Positions 47,250 to 57,335 of a stretch of 64,000 nucleotides of DNA are shown in pieces. Position 1 is the first letter of the stretch, and each line of letters begins with the position of its first letter. This DNA comes from Lactuca virosa (Eukaryota > Streptophyta > Magnoliopsida > Asterales > Asteraceae): positions 24,636,554-24,700,553 of the forward strand of contig CAKMRJ010003334.1 in NCBI GenBank assembly GCA_928212115.1, written 5' to 3'. The notes below the pieces were generated by a model. That model had not been told where the DNA came from and did not search any database. It worked only from the letters and a program-made list of their open reading frames with translations. The position numbers and the translations under genes are program-made.

Positions 47250-48732
47250 TTAGTTGGTCTTTGGAACCCAGTCCATCTTGAAACTGGGTTGACCTTTGTC
47301 ATCCTTGCAAGGAACTCTTTCCCATGACATGTCCTGCTTATCACAAACAGAAGATGTAGAAATATTAGAGTCATTAGTTGATTTGGGAGAGTGAGCCTTT
47401 GGAATCCATTTGTAGTTGGGTTTAATCCATTTCTTTTTCGATCTGATGGGTGGCTCGATACTTGATTTTGAACTTGATGTCGGCTGTTGAGATGACTTTG
47501 ATTTTGGCTTCACGGGAGCATCTCTTGGATTTGGCTTCTTGGCCGGCATTCCCTTATTGCCCTTGGGATTCAGATTCTTGGCCTTGTAGATTTGATTCTT
47601 GGCCTTCTGCGCGTTCCAGTCACCATGGTCTGAACGTGACCTTGAGGGGTTTCTTTTGAAGTATCTCCCTCTTGGCGCGTTCTGCCAGCCTTGTGCATAG
47701 TAGGGAACGTATGCACGATTTGGACAGTTTCGGGCAATGTGACCAGGTGTTCCACAGTGAAAACAAGTCTTTTTCTTCACTGGAAAATTGTTTCTTCCTG
47801 CCCCTGGTGGCGTGTCCTTGCCTTGTCTCTTATTGTTCCCACAAGCACAATTACAACAGGCACTCTGTTTCACTGGAATTGGTGGCCTGTATTTCTGAAC
47901 AGCAGGTTGATCAAAAGCAGTTGAGTTCGAAGCAACCGATTCAGAGTTCAAGGATATGTTGGTTTGTTCAATGGTGTTCTCCTTGTTCTCATCCTCTGCT
48001 ACTTTACCTGCACATGAAGTAGATGTGCTAGAAACAGGAACATCAGTATTTTCAAACAAATAATCAAATATGTCAAAAAAAATTAACTCAACATGATCCG
48101 ATGCAAAAGCATCAAAAGCATCACAAGATGTATCATCAACTTTAATATCAGAAACAGAAGGTTTTTCATTGGAAACAGAAACATCAGGTTGAGGCTCATT
48201 TTTGTTATCAGAAACAGATCCTTCAACTTGTGCTTTGACTGATCTAAGGATTGATCTGCAGGGAATCTCATCCTTGGATAGGGGTTGATACTGATATGTA
48301 TGATTATAAGGAGGAGGTACACTATCATATCCTAGACCCTTTTGTTGGTTTCGTTTAAACTGCATGCAGTGATCAATCATGTTGGCCACTACCTCGCTTG
48401 ATCCATCAAATTTTCTAAAATCAAAATTTGCAGTTTCAAATTGTCTTTTTAATGTATCAAGCTCGGTAATTAACTCATCATTTTGTCTCTTAACATAATC
48501 ATAAAACTCACATTTTTCACTGTATTCTGTCTGAATTCTTTTAAAATCTTTTATTTTTTGTTTCTAATTGGGCCTTAAGGGGTTTCTGTCCTTTCCTGAG
48601 TTGATATCCTTCATATCTCAGGTCCTCAACTTCTCTTTTTAATAAATCAATTTGTTCCCGAAGAAATTTAATCGTAGTTTCACAAGATGGAGTACATGAA
48701 ACTTTATTGACTGGAACGTTTGAAGAACTCAT
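47250..48732 (-). pseudogene. TR-G Gag-related protein (one frameshift)
   Basis: Starts at the ATG at 48732 (MSSSNVPVNKVSC) with a coiled-coil-like segment (FLREQIDLLKREVEDLRYEG). It shifts frame by +1 in an A-run near 48550-48560, then stays open to 47250. The second part has another coil region, the KGLGYDSVPPPYNHTY motif (about 48310-48350), a Ser/Asn-rich acidic stretch, a Cys pair region (CCNCACGNN), a knuckle CFHCGTPGHIARNC (about 47720-47765) and a basic, Lys/Pro/Ser-rich tail ending DWVPKTN. These match the C-terminal half of copia-type Gag as I know it; the N-terminal capsid-like domain is missing. The A-run could be a recoding site, but a simple insertion is more likely. Confidence 0.8.
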
Positions 48733-49538
48733 TGTTTTTTTTTTAAAATGCCCTTTGACTGAAAACTCAAAAGTCAACGTCAAAAGTCAAATTTGAAAAG
48801 TCAAACTTAAAAGTCAAACCGAAAAGCTAAATTTGAAAATTTAAAAGTCAAACGAGAAAGTCAAAGTTTATAGTCAAAGGTCAAACTTTAAAAGTCAAAG
48901 TCAAAATTTTAAGTAAAAAAATCAAAAATAAAATTCAAAATTTAAAAACTAAAATTTTTTGGTTGAAAAAGGAATTTAAAATTAAAAGAAAATCAATTTT
49001 GGGCTGAAATTGACAAAAATGCGAAAGTAGGTGCGAAAGAGAGTCTTTATGAATAAAATCCGGGAGTAATGGAACAAGATGCAGCCTAGAGCAAATGGTA
49101 AGACGCTGGGGTGTTGAACTGAAGCACCCGGGTTCGAATCCCGGCACCTCCAATTCGCCTCCTATTTTTGTTGAACGCTGCTGCAAGCCGTAGACCAAGC
49201 CGCGTTGCCGAGCCGTCCTCCAAGCCGCGATCCACCAAGCCGAATTCCGAGCCGAGGCTACAAACTCCGGCGACCGTAAACCGGCGACCGTAAACACGTT
49301 TACGGCCGTAAACTCCGGACCGTAAACTCTTCAAGGACCGTAAACACAGCTTCAGATCGCGAAAAAAACGACGTTTTTCACCATTTTTGCTCCAAAACTC
49401 GATCAAAAACTCGTTTTTATGAAAAACGCGAAGAACAAACCCCCCTAATTTTCAGAGATCTATCCAAAAACGCAAAAATCTTTCCAAAATAAGATCAAAT
49501 CGGCTCCAGATCTGACAAAGATGAGTGATACAATCCAA
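48733..49538 (-). other. TR-G leader with AAAGTCAAA repeats and CCGTAAAC motifs
   Basis: About 48760-48905 is a run of short GTCAAA/AAAGTC units. At 49262-49350 several CCGTAAAC half-sites flank a perfect GTTTACGGCCGTAAAC at 49298-49313. So the LTR palindrome recurs in the leader near the primer site. A tRNA-like segment lies in the middle (next entry). Confidence 0.7.
49085..49152 (+). ncRNA. tRNA-like segment (degenerate, plus strand)
   Basis: At 49128-49144 there is a perfect T arm (CCGGG stem, TTCGAAT loop, CCCGG stem) containing the pol III B-box GGTTCGAATCC (49131-49141), followed by CACCTCCA like an acceptor 3' strand. An A-box-like TAGAGCAAATGG lies at about 49087-49098. The 5' acceptor strand does not pair with CACCTCC and the anticodon stem does not form a normal 5-bp stem with a 7-base loop, so this is not a functional tRNA. 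It may be a tRNA relic or the head of a SINE. Confidence 0.5.
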
Positions 49539-49550
49539 GCTCTGATACCA
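49539..49550 (-). promoter_or_regulatory. Primer-binding site of TR-G
   Basis: Plus strand GCTCTGATACCA, two bases from the 5' LTR at 49553. Confidence 0.93.
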
Positions 49551-49552
49551 AT

Positions 49553-49996
49553 TGTAAGTCCCTTTTCTGCTTGTGTATCAATCAGATCCGTTTGATGTGC
49601 GGAATCCCAATCAAACGGATGATGTCAGATCAAATAGAAGAGAAGGAGAAGAAGAAGATGATGAATCTTGTATGTATTGATATGATTGAAGATCCGGATA
49701 CAAGATTCACACACACTAACACACACTCTCTTTTCTCTCTCTTTCTCTCTCTAGAACACCTTGAGTTTCACACACTTAAGCTCTTCTAGTGTTCATCACT
49801 CTACTCCTCACCCCTTACACCTATATTTATACATAAGAAACATGGGCTTGGTGAACATGGGCCGTAAATGGGTTTACGGCCGTAAACACAACCGTAAACA
49901 CGTATACGACTGTAAACACTAAGCTGTTTACGGTCCTAGACATAAAAATACAATTTCCTAGAAAAGCAAAGTATAAACCATATTTTTGACCCAACA
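49553..49996 (-). mobile_element. 5' LTR of TR-G
   Basis: 444 bp, nearly identical to 44482-44925. Visible differences are one G indel near the start, a T-run change near the end, a few changes in the CT-rich stretch and single changes in the CGTAAAC region. The palindrome is at 49872-49887. Confidence 0.92.
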
Positions 49997-50001
49997 CATA
50001 T

Positions 50002-50560
50002 TTATGAGACACAAAAGAATCTGAGGTACCAGAATCAAATAAGGTGTGAGAAGGTCTAGAATTGACGAAAAATATACCAGTCACAACATTCGGGTCCTCG
50101 CGTGCCTCCTCTGCGGTAATCTGGAATGCACGACCTTTAGCTTTTGGCACCTCCTCTTTTTTAGTTAAAGTACCCATCGGTTGTTGAACGGAAGCTTGAC
50201 TTCCCGCCATTTGGCTAATAAGAGTAGGGCAGAAACGTTTCCTATGGCCAGTAACACCACAAACATAGCATGTAACATTCTTCCTCAGGCAAACAGGCTT
50301 CGTGTGGCCCGTTAATCCGCATCCATAGCAAATCACCGGTCCTTTTCTGTTCTGCATTGACCTTGGTGACTCTTCCCACATTTTCGACACGATGGTGACT
50401 GAAGAGAAAAAGATTGTGACCGACCGCGGCCACGAAAGGTATTATGAGATTGTACTTGTCTGCTAGGATCAGATCGAGTCGATGGAATAAAAGAAACAGA
50501 AACAGTTATATCCACACGTGGATGCTTCAGAAGATAAAGAGTGGCACCACGTATCTCCAA
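50002..50560 (-). pseudogene. Gy-C gag C-terminus and protease start
   Basis: Minus-strand pieces: a Ser/Arg-rich segment ending in CRKCGKSHQGQC (about 50340-50385), then in a shifted frame two knuckles CYGCGLTGHTKPVC and CYVCGVTGHRKRFC (about 50240-50335). A linker follows, then AREDPNVVTGIFFVN and the protease active site LFDSGTSDSFV (about 50010-50045). The three-knuckle pattern resembles the Gy-A Gag. It is cut at 50001 by TR-G. Confidence 0.82.
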
Positions 50561-50845
50561 GTCGTGCTCTCTCTTTCGGGCATATTATTTATCTTTTAGC
50601 ACATATTAGCATATAAGGCATTTCCCTTAAAGTATGCTAGTGCACACTATAGCAATTGAGGTATTCAATCTAAGGCATGCTATAAACAATTCAATTAGCA
50701 TATAATATTAATCAAGGCATATACCATACTTAAGTCTTTCCTATGGTTTGTATCCATATACTCACAATGAATCCGTTCATATATTGAACTTCCGACAGTT
50801 TAAGTCTAAATACCAGTCTGTGGTATTTAGTTCACTTAAACTACT
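50561..50845 (-). other. Gy-C shortened leader
   Basis: Only about 285 bp separate the primer site from the gag C-terminal region, so most of the leader and the N-terminal gag are missing here. Similar sequences turn up at 42561-43400 instead. No reading frame of note. Confidence 0.6.
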
Positions 50846-50857
50846 GCTCTGATACCA
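50846..50857 (-). promoter_or_regulatory. Primer-binding site of Gy-C
   Basis: Plus strand GCTCTGATACCA, four bases from the 5' LTR at 50862; initiator-Met type. Confidence 0.92.
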
Positions 50858-50861
50858 TGAT

Positions 50862-50990
50862 TGTAAGACCCCTTTCATACTTAACATTATTACTCCAAAC
50901 ATGCTACATGCATATTCATAAACATATTTTACATATATGGTCTTATTACAAAAGACTGGATACAAACCGACTAACGAGGTTTTTACAAAG

Positions 50991-51074
<84 letters not shown>

Positions 51075-51254
51075 CATAACTACCCAGAAATTTATAATTC
51101 TTAAAACATACATAAGCAATAAGTACAAAAGTAATAGTATTAACTATTCTAAATCTTCCAACAGTACATGTCTATACTGGATGCTTATCACCTGCAATAG
51201 TTAAACACCGAGAGGGATAAGCGGTGATGCTTAGTGAGTTCAAGAACAGTTGCA

Positions 51255-51296
<42 letters not shown>

Positions 51297-52159
51297 CAAT
51301 ATGACAGAAGCAAAGAGGAACAAAGAACAACAAAGGCATATGTGTATCATATGACAGGTTTTCCATATCAACCAATGATTTGATTCAAAGATTTACGATC
51401 AATGAGACACAATGATTTCAACATGATATACATCATAAAAACTCCAGCTCAAGAGACACAGAAAATACCATTTCTGCTTATCATTTTGCTAGCATATACA
51501 GACTTTCATCCCTACCTAGGCCTATGCCAATACCAAAGTGATACGCGTCATTATCTACATGGCCAAAGGCACAAAGCCAATACCAAAGTGATACAAGACA
51601 TGCTCTACATGGCCAAAGGCTTAATACCAATACCAAAGTGATACGAGTCATTCTCTACATGGCCAAAGGCACAAAGCCAATACCAAAGTGATACGAGACA
51701 TGCTCTACATGGCCAAAGGTATACGAATACAATACCAGAATAACACAGGAAATCACATTGCGCATATAACACATAACATACAATTGTCTCTATATTGAAC
51801 TCACCGTGAAATAACCGAATGTTGCGATGAAATTACCCCCAATAAGTCATAACTTCTTCGTTATAACTCGGATTTCAGTGAGGTTTTCGCCTAAATGTTC
51901 ATAACGAGATAATTTACAACTTCCAATAACATTAATTTTACTTATTTCCAACTTAAATTTTACATTTTCGTTAATTTCAATATTTGACTTTTGATTGGAA
52001 TCTCATAAGACTTCCCATCACTTTCCGAATGATTCTATACATAGTTTTACTTCAAATCTCATAACTATCTTGTTAGAACTCAATGCTAAAAACCATATAA
52101 TATTTAATAATATTCATTTTTAAACTAACAAAACACGATAACTGAACGTGTATGTTACA
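50862..52159 (-). mobile_element. 5' LTR of Gy-C (internally deleted, extra repeats)
   Basis: Same ends as 39457-41453 but 1,298 bp instead of 1,997. It lacks the 761-bp part containing the CTCACGTCGTGAG palindromes (junction at about 51840). It carries four instead of two copies of the CCAATACCAAAGTGATACGA unit (about 51524-51720). Because the LTRs of a new insertion are normally identical, these differences arose afterwards or through recombination. Confidence 0.9.
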
Positions 52160-52849
52160 AAAGTTTTTAAATTTTTTTTGAACCCCCATCACGGCGAGTA
52201 TGAGCTGTTCACTCGCCGTGTTTGGGATATTTTTCGCGATTTCTTTCAAGAACCCGTTTCAACACGGAGAGTTGGGTACCCTAACACGACGTGTTACCCT
52301 TTTAATTACCGAAAATATAGAAGTTTTTGAACTCAGTCAAAAAGGGGTTTTAACCCTAAAAGGGCAAAGTCAATCATTTTCACCTACAACACCCGGAATA
52401 CGCCGAGTTTCCTGTCAAGAACAACGATTTATACTCCTTTCGGTTCTACTTCGATTTCCTTCAACAAAGGTAAGATTTTACCCCCTAAACCTGTTAAAGT
52501 TAAGATTTTTCTACGTATTGTGTTTGATTTGGGTGATAAATAGAATTTTTGAATTTTTCATAAATTCTAGGGCTTCGATTTTGGATAAATTTGGTTGATT
52601 AAACCAGTTTTCTTGTGTCTAAATGCATATTTTAGTGTTCTAAGCAAACCCCTGAAGTTGGTTTAAATTGATTTGGTCGTATGGGTTCGATATAGAAAGT
52701 GTTGCTCGAACTGTTCGACAAACACGCCGAGTTGTTCATACAACACGGCGTGTTCATTATTCAGAACACCCAATTTTGCTTAAAATTTTTATTTTTACTT
52801 CTTTTGGTTTTTGTTTGCTCTTGTGGTGTTTATGTGTGCAGAAAAAAAG
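52160..52849 (+). other. Athila spacer before the 3' ORF
   Basis: Non-coding. Contains paired motifs CACGGCGAGT/ACTCGCCGTG (about 52191-52220), ACACGACGTGT (about 52283) and ACACGCCGAGT and ACACGGCGTGT (about 52720-52755). A pyrimidine-rich stretch ending in TGTGTGCAG at about 52830-52840 just before the ORF start could be a splice acceptor; that is inference. Confidence 0.6.
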
Positions 52850-54115
52850 ATGAGGAGAGGTGGAAGAGGCCAGCAAGTACCTAGGGACCAAGGAGATTTT
52901 CCTTGGTACAATTTTCCACAAGTTGTCTCTCAAAGGACTATAACATAATGGAGGAGCAAATTGGAAAAACTGAAAAGAAAAGAGTTTTACATTGCTAACG
53001 AAGTAGACTGGAGTTGGCTGGAGCAGGTTTGGTTAGTTGAAGCTATGAACCCGTACTTGACAAAGGTGTTTATGAATGATGGGGTGAGGGTCACATGTAC
53101 TTCCTAGAGGAGGTTATTTCAAATACAAGACTCAGTTTACAAGGAGCTATGCCTAAAGTTTTATGCCACTGTTTAGTTCCAGGGTGGTGATTATCCCTTT
53201 GATACACATAAGTTTACTTTCTTTCTTGGATGAGCATATAGGGAGTGTAGTGTTGTTGAGTTAGCATGGAGGTCTAAACAATAGGTCAGAGGCCATGACG
53301 AAAGCTTTTGGTACATTTCTGTAACATTGTCATATGGATTTCCCGTATGATGTTAATGGGACGAACTGGTGGACAACAATTGCAAACGGGGTACACATTC
53401 CATCGGCTGCTCAGGAGGGTGACATCCGGTCATCGATTCACCGTCTTCTTCGGTGATTTGTTTCGAACACAATAAACATGAGGAAAGACGATGACAAGGT
53501 TCCAAACCGTGACTTTTTTTCTTGTGGAGCATTATCATTCCTAACACTTTTTGTAATGTACCATATTGCTTGGCGAGGTACTTGGCGGAGAAAGGGGCAA
53601 ATGATAGGAAATGATCACCCATTTGTGGTGGGATGTTTGTGACAAAGCTGGAAAGGTCATATGGAATATTTGAGAATGGGGTCGGAAGTTTTCTAACCAT
53701 GATGCACATGCGCCCATATAGCACCTTTCTTTCCAAAAGGGCTAGGATTGTTGAGGACGATGGAGGGGGTAATTTTTCTATCCCCCATGATGATGAGGTT
53801 TTGGTGTCGGGGCAATCGGGAAGAAGAGTGAGGCCTAGACCCGCGAAAGCACATGAGGAGCCACCGGTGATTCCGGTTGAGGATGAAATGCCAATGGACC
53901 CATACAACTTGACTATGAGGCAATTTCAAGACAATTTGGCCCATGGTGTGAGTCACACGAATATGACCTTGGAATTCATGATTAGCCAAATGAACATGCA
54001 CCGTCCCGATTCTCATCCTATATATCCATACATTCCAAGTTGGGAAGATCTTTGGAGGGAAAGTCAAGGTGGAGCCGGAGGAAGTGGAGCTAGAGGAGAA
54101 GAAGAAGAAGACTAA
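52850..54115 (+). pseudogene. Athila 3' ORF product (ORF in the env-like position), broken
   Basis: From the ATG at 52850 (MRRGGRGQQ) the frame is interrupted by several stops (for example about 52946 and 53105) and frameshifts. The product can be followed: FPWYNFPQ, a WLEQVW helix, the KFTFFLG..YRECSVVELAWR block (about 53208-53275), NGTNWWTTIANGVHIPSAAQEGDIRSS (about 53352-53430), INMRKDDDKVPNRDFFS (about 53470-53520), then an intact C-terminal part from 53633 to 54115. The tail has a Pro/Arg linker, a Met-rich helix and an acidic Gly/Glu end (GARGEEEED). Position and wording fit the Athila-specific ORF downstream of pol. I see no clear signal peptide or membrane segment, so an envelope role is not supported here. 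Confidence 0.78.
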
Positions 54116-55758
54116 TTATCCTTTTCTTTTTATTTGTGTTTGAGTGTTTACGACAATTTTTATTTGTTTTGTGTGTTTTGGTTGTTTTGGTTTGTTTATT
54201 ATTTTTTTAAATTTCTAGTAAGTAGGACAATTTAGGAACTTTAAATTTAATGGTTGTTTTTCCTTTTGTTATGTTGTTTGTTGTTTTTGATCTTTGCAGA
54301 AGTTAGGTTGAGAATAGATCGAATAGTTAAAACATGAGAAGATCAAGTGAGGGATCGAATCGTTTTCGAGAAACTAGAAGACTTTGAGCAATTTTTGAGT
54401 CGGGTGTATATAATTGCAAGAAATGGATCTAGTTACAGAAGACACAACAGGTGTATTGCATTAATACCCTTTGTGAACCAAAGAATCGTTGTTGGAGAAG
54501 AAATAGTAAAATATCATGATCTTAACCATAAACACGCCGTGGTCAAAACCAAACACAGCGTGTTCCTGAAGAAAAACGCAATTTCTGTCTGAATTAAAAT
54601 TCAACATGACGTGTTTTCCACTACAACTCGACATGTTTCTATCTCAACTAATTTTCTCGAGTCATTGATTTGATCTTATTCAAGGCATGCATTTTCCACA
54701 TTTATGAAGTCACACGAGATTTATGACACCCAAGGCATGGATGAGCTGTTCCCATGCCAAAGTCAACTGAATAAGGAGCTAAAAAGAAGAATTGTCAACC
54801 TCGTCACTACTATCTCAGGGGAGTCTGTTCATTTTCTCATCTTTTTACTTGTTATTTAATTTTTGCATAACATGCAACGAGGACATTGCATAAAATAAGT
54901 GCGGGGTAGGGGGTGTGTTATATTAGTTACATCAGAATCCTAGGTAATTTTTTTTTAAATTGAACATATAAAAAAAATTGCTAGGTTAACTCAGAAAATT
55001 ATGGTAAAGCAATTAGGATTCCAAGCTAATATTGTGTTTGATGATTCTTTGAGGACCTAAATGTTTAGTTGAGCCAATATACATTATAATATATTTGTCG
55101 CCTCCTTTATTCTAGTGAAATCATGGAACAAAAACATAACCTTTCTTAGTTTGAGGGACGCAACATGTTTAGCATCGTCTACTTGAAATGTGTCCAGAAA
55201 TGCTTAAGTAGTCATTACACACTAAGACTAAAGCCTTTAATTAATAAAGGATGAAGTTAAAACCCCTTGCGTAAGCATATGTTTTTCTAGGTTTTTATAT
55301 TTGAGTGAAAAAAGTGCGTTTGAAAAAAAAAAGAGTGTTGAAATGTTTGAAAGAATCTACAAGTATGAAGACATGAAAAAGAGCTACAAAGTATCAAAGA
55401 TTCAAAGCAAAAGTTGTATTTTTATTTTATTTGTAATTTTCTTTTCTACGTTATTTTTCCATATGTACGCTTGGGGGTTTAACCAAATATTCCTTGAGGT
55501 TAAGAAAGTTTTTTGCGGATGGATTCGGAGGGATGCATAAAATGAGTGTTGTTCGGAAAAAGTGGGCGAGTGTTTATGAAGATTGTGAGTATTTAGGATT
55601 GGGGAAGGGGGGGGGGTCCTTAGGAAAAATTAGACACAAATGCATGCATTGCGGTCTTGGTATAATGTTTGGGTTCAATTTTGATTGTCTTATGTGGTAT
55701 TAGTGTGCTAAAATTCAGTTTAGTTTAGGGGCAAGCAAAAGTCAAGTGTGGGGTATTT
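54116..55758 (+). other. Athila 3' non-coding region and polypurine tract
   Basis: About 1.6 kb without a believable gene. Palindrome variants at about 54530, 54551, 54603 and 54627. A GCAACGAGGACATTGCAT inverted-repeat segment followed by purine-rich GTGCGGGGTAGGGGGTG lies at about 54882-54918, a possible internal plus-strand primer. The final tract GTCAAGTGTGGGGTATTT directly precedes the 3' LTR at 55759. Confidence 0.65.
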
Positions 55759-57183
55759 TGATATGGGCATATTTAGTTATAAAATTCATGCATTATCTTA
55801 ATACTTTATGTTCTTTTTGTCTCAAATATTGAACAAACGGTACTTAATTAGTTTAAAGCTTCGTTTTCAGCAACAAAGACATGCTCGAAAGGAAAAGGAA
55901 GCGGATTTAGCGATTGGAAGCTTGGATTTTGGATTTTGAAGGAAGAAGATAAAATTGAAGAAAAGCACGACGTGTTTATCCTAAAAACACGACGTTTTGG
56001 TGTAGAAAATCCTGACAAAATAGTGCCTTGCCGTACACACGATTTTAATGAAGAACACGGCGTGTTTAGGTCCTCCAACACGAGGTGTTGCGCCTATTTT
56101 CAGCATCTATTTATGGATCGTTTCTGTTCAAAACCCTAACGTTGGTTTGGAGTTTTAGCGACTTTTGGAGGCCAGAGATATTCTCAAGGAGCTTTGGAAC
56201 TCAGAATTCGACTAGATGCTATTTGTGAAGAGATCAAAGGCAATTAATCATTACTCTTCTTAATTCTTTTTTGTGAATCATGTTTACAACATTAGATTTC
56301 GAGTTTATGATTTTATTTGCTGAAGTTATGGGCTAAAACACCATACTTTCGTTTAGAATAGATGATCTTATGACTATGTGTTAATTGAGTGGCTTTGGAT
56401 CAAGTAGAATTGATTATTTATCATGACAAGCTTTTTAAAAGATCCTTATGTGTTAATGACAATTATTTTCTGTTAATTACTAAGTATATTGAGTTTTATG
56501 AACATCTGCTTGATTGCTTGCCTCTTATTATTTTTGTGAAAACAAGATTATAAGCCAAGTGTTGTGAACATAACCTAGGGTTAATTAGAAAATAAGTAAA
56601 TTAATGTGTGAGCATGTATGATGACCAACCATATATGAGTTACTTGAACCAACGAATTTAATTAACTACCATTACAAGTCTTGTTTGATTCGAACTGAAC
56701 ACTAGTAAATTCTTTTATTTAATCACTTGATCACTGCTTGAATTGTTTTATTTGCTAAAAGATTAGTAATAGTGAACATGAACCTAATCACATTAGAAAT
56801 TGGTAATTGATGATATTTTAATCCACTGCACTTTCCACGAAATTAACCATAGGAATAAGTGAATCGAATCTAAACGGGAGTCTCTTAATCTTATTGAATC
56901 TAATTGTATTTTGTTTCTTCATTTAGTCATTAATTGTTCTTTGCTAAGTGTTAAAGTAATTGCTTAAGTTTCTAGTCTTGTAAAACTAGAGATAAACCCC
57001 TTCTTTAATTAATTGTTTAAAATTAGATAATATTAGTAATAACTTTGATTGTTTACCGTTCCCTGTGTTTGATATCCTACTTGCCTTCACTAAACGGCTA
57101 ATCGATAGGTACACTTCCTACCGTGTGTTTGTTTTTGTGTTTAAGTTAGTTAAGATTAAAACTAGTACATTCCACACGTATCA
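55759..57183 (+). mobile_element. Athila 3' LTR (full length)
   Basis: TGATATGGGC...CACACGTATCA, 1,425 bp. Near-identical by eye to 25661-26800 over the shared part, with scattered changes. ACACG-x-CGTGT motifs at about 55966, 55986, 56055 and 56079. Confidence 0.9.
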
Positions 57184-57335
57184 CCCACGTACTTAAGGTA
57201 CGCCCGACATACTAACACAAACCTTCGCGTCCGCTTAAATGAGTTACACCACGCGTAACTCTAACTTACGCCCGACGTAAGGAACAAATTGCCAATATTT
57301 AAATTTTTGGGCCAAAAATGATAATACCTGAACAA
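57184..57335 (-). mobile_element. Gypsy LTR (minus strand), piece 3 of 3, truncated
   Basis: After the second copy of the Athila target duplication, the minus-strand LTR from 25660 continues with GTACG-type motifs (about 57187-57205, 57281-57295). It ends without a recognisable TG/CA terminus, so the LTR seems to lack its first few hundred bases. The boundary with Gy-B2 is approximate. Confidence 0.6.

Larger units (their letters stand above)
44482..49996 (-). mobile_element. TR-G: short gag-only LTR element nested in Gy-C
   Basis: A 5.5-kb minus-strand element with 444-bp LTRs at both ends (44482-44925, 49553-49996), perfect target duplication CATAT (44477-44481 and 49997-50001), initiator-Met primer site, and purine tract AACCAAGGGGGCGAT. 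It encodes a Gag-related protein but no protease, integrase, RT or RNase H. The LTRs differ at only a handful of positions by eye, so this is probably the youngest insertion in the Athila nest. It must have used another element's enzymes. This is the 'terminal repeat with gag' type of non-autonomous element. Confidence 0.9.
39457..52159 (-). mobile_element. Gy-C: rearranged Ty3/gypsy element nested in Athila
   Basis: Minus-strand element with LTRs at 39457-41453 and 50862-52159, initiator-Met primer site at 50846-50857, and a minus-strand purine tract (AAAAGGAGGAGGTATT) at about 41454-41470. Flanks AAAAC and AAAGT resemble but do not match as a target duplication. Reading 5' to 3' on the minus strand it contains gag knuckles plus protease start, then TR-G (inserted), then the protease end, then a second leader/gag-start-like segment, then integrase. 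RT and RNase H are missing and the order is permuted. Confidence 0.85.
25661..57183 (+). mobile_element. Athila-like Ty3/gypsy element, nested host of two other elements
   Basis: LTR ends at 25661 (TGATATGGGC) and 57183 (...CGTATCA) with flanks CCCGC and CCCAC, a 5-bp target duplication with one change. Removing the Copia-2 and Gy-C insertions leaves about 11.1 kb, normal for Athila elements. Order: truncated 5' LTR, gag, protease, reverse transcriptase, RNase H, integrase, long spacer, a separate 3' ORF, purine tract, 3' LTR. All coding parts are broken. It lies within the palindrome-bearing part of a minus-strand gypsy LTR. Confidence 0.9.

Noticed and set aside
49080..49153. A functional tRNA gene
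   Set aside because: The T arm is perfect, but the acceptor 5' strand and anticodon stem do not pair, so I call it only tRNA-like.
48935..49406. Minus-strand frames with GAGIRTRVLQFNTPASYHLL as a gene
   Set aside because: This peptide is the antisense reading of the tRNA-like segment. There is no upstream coding context or domain.
52850..54115. The Athila 3' ORF as a viral envelope glycoprotein
   Set aside because: I see no signal peptide, transmembrane segment or cleavage site, and the tail is soluble and acidic. Only its position is env-like.
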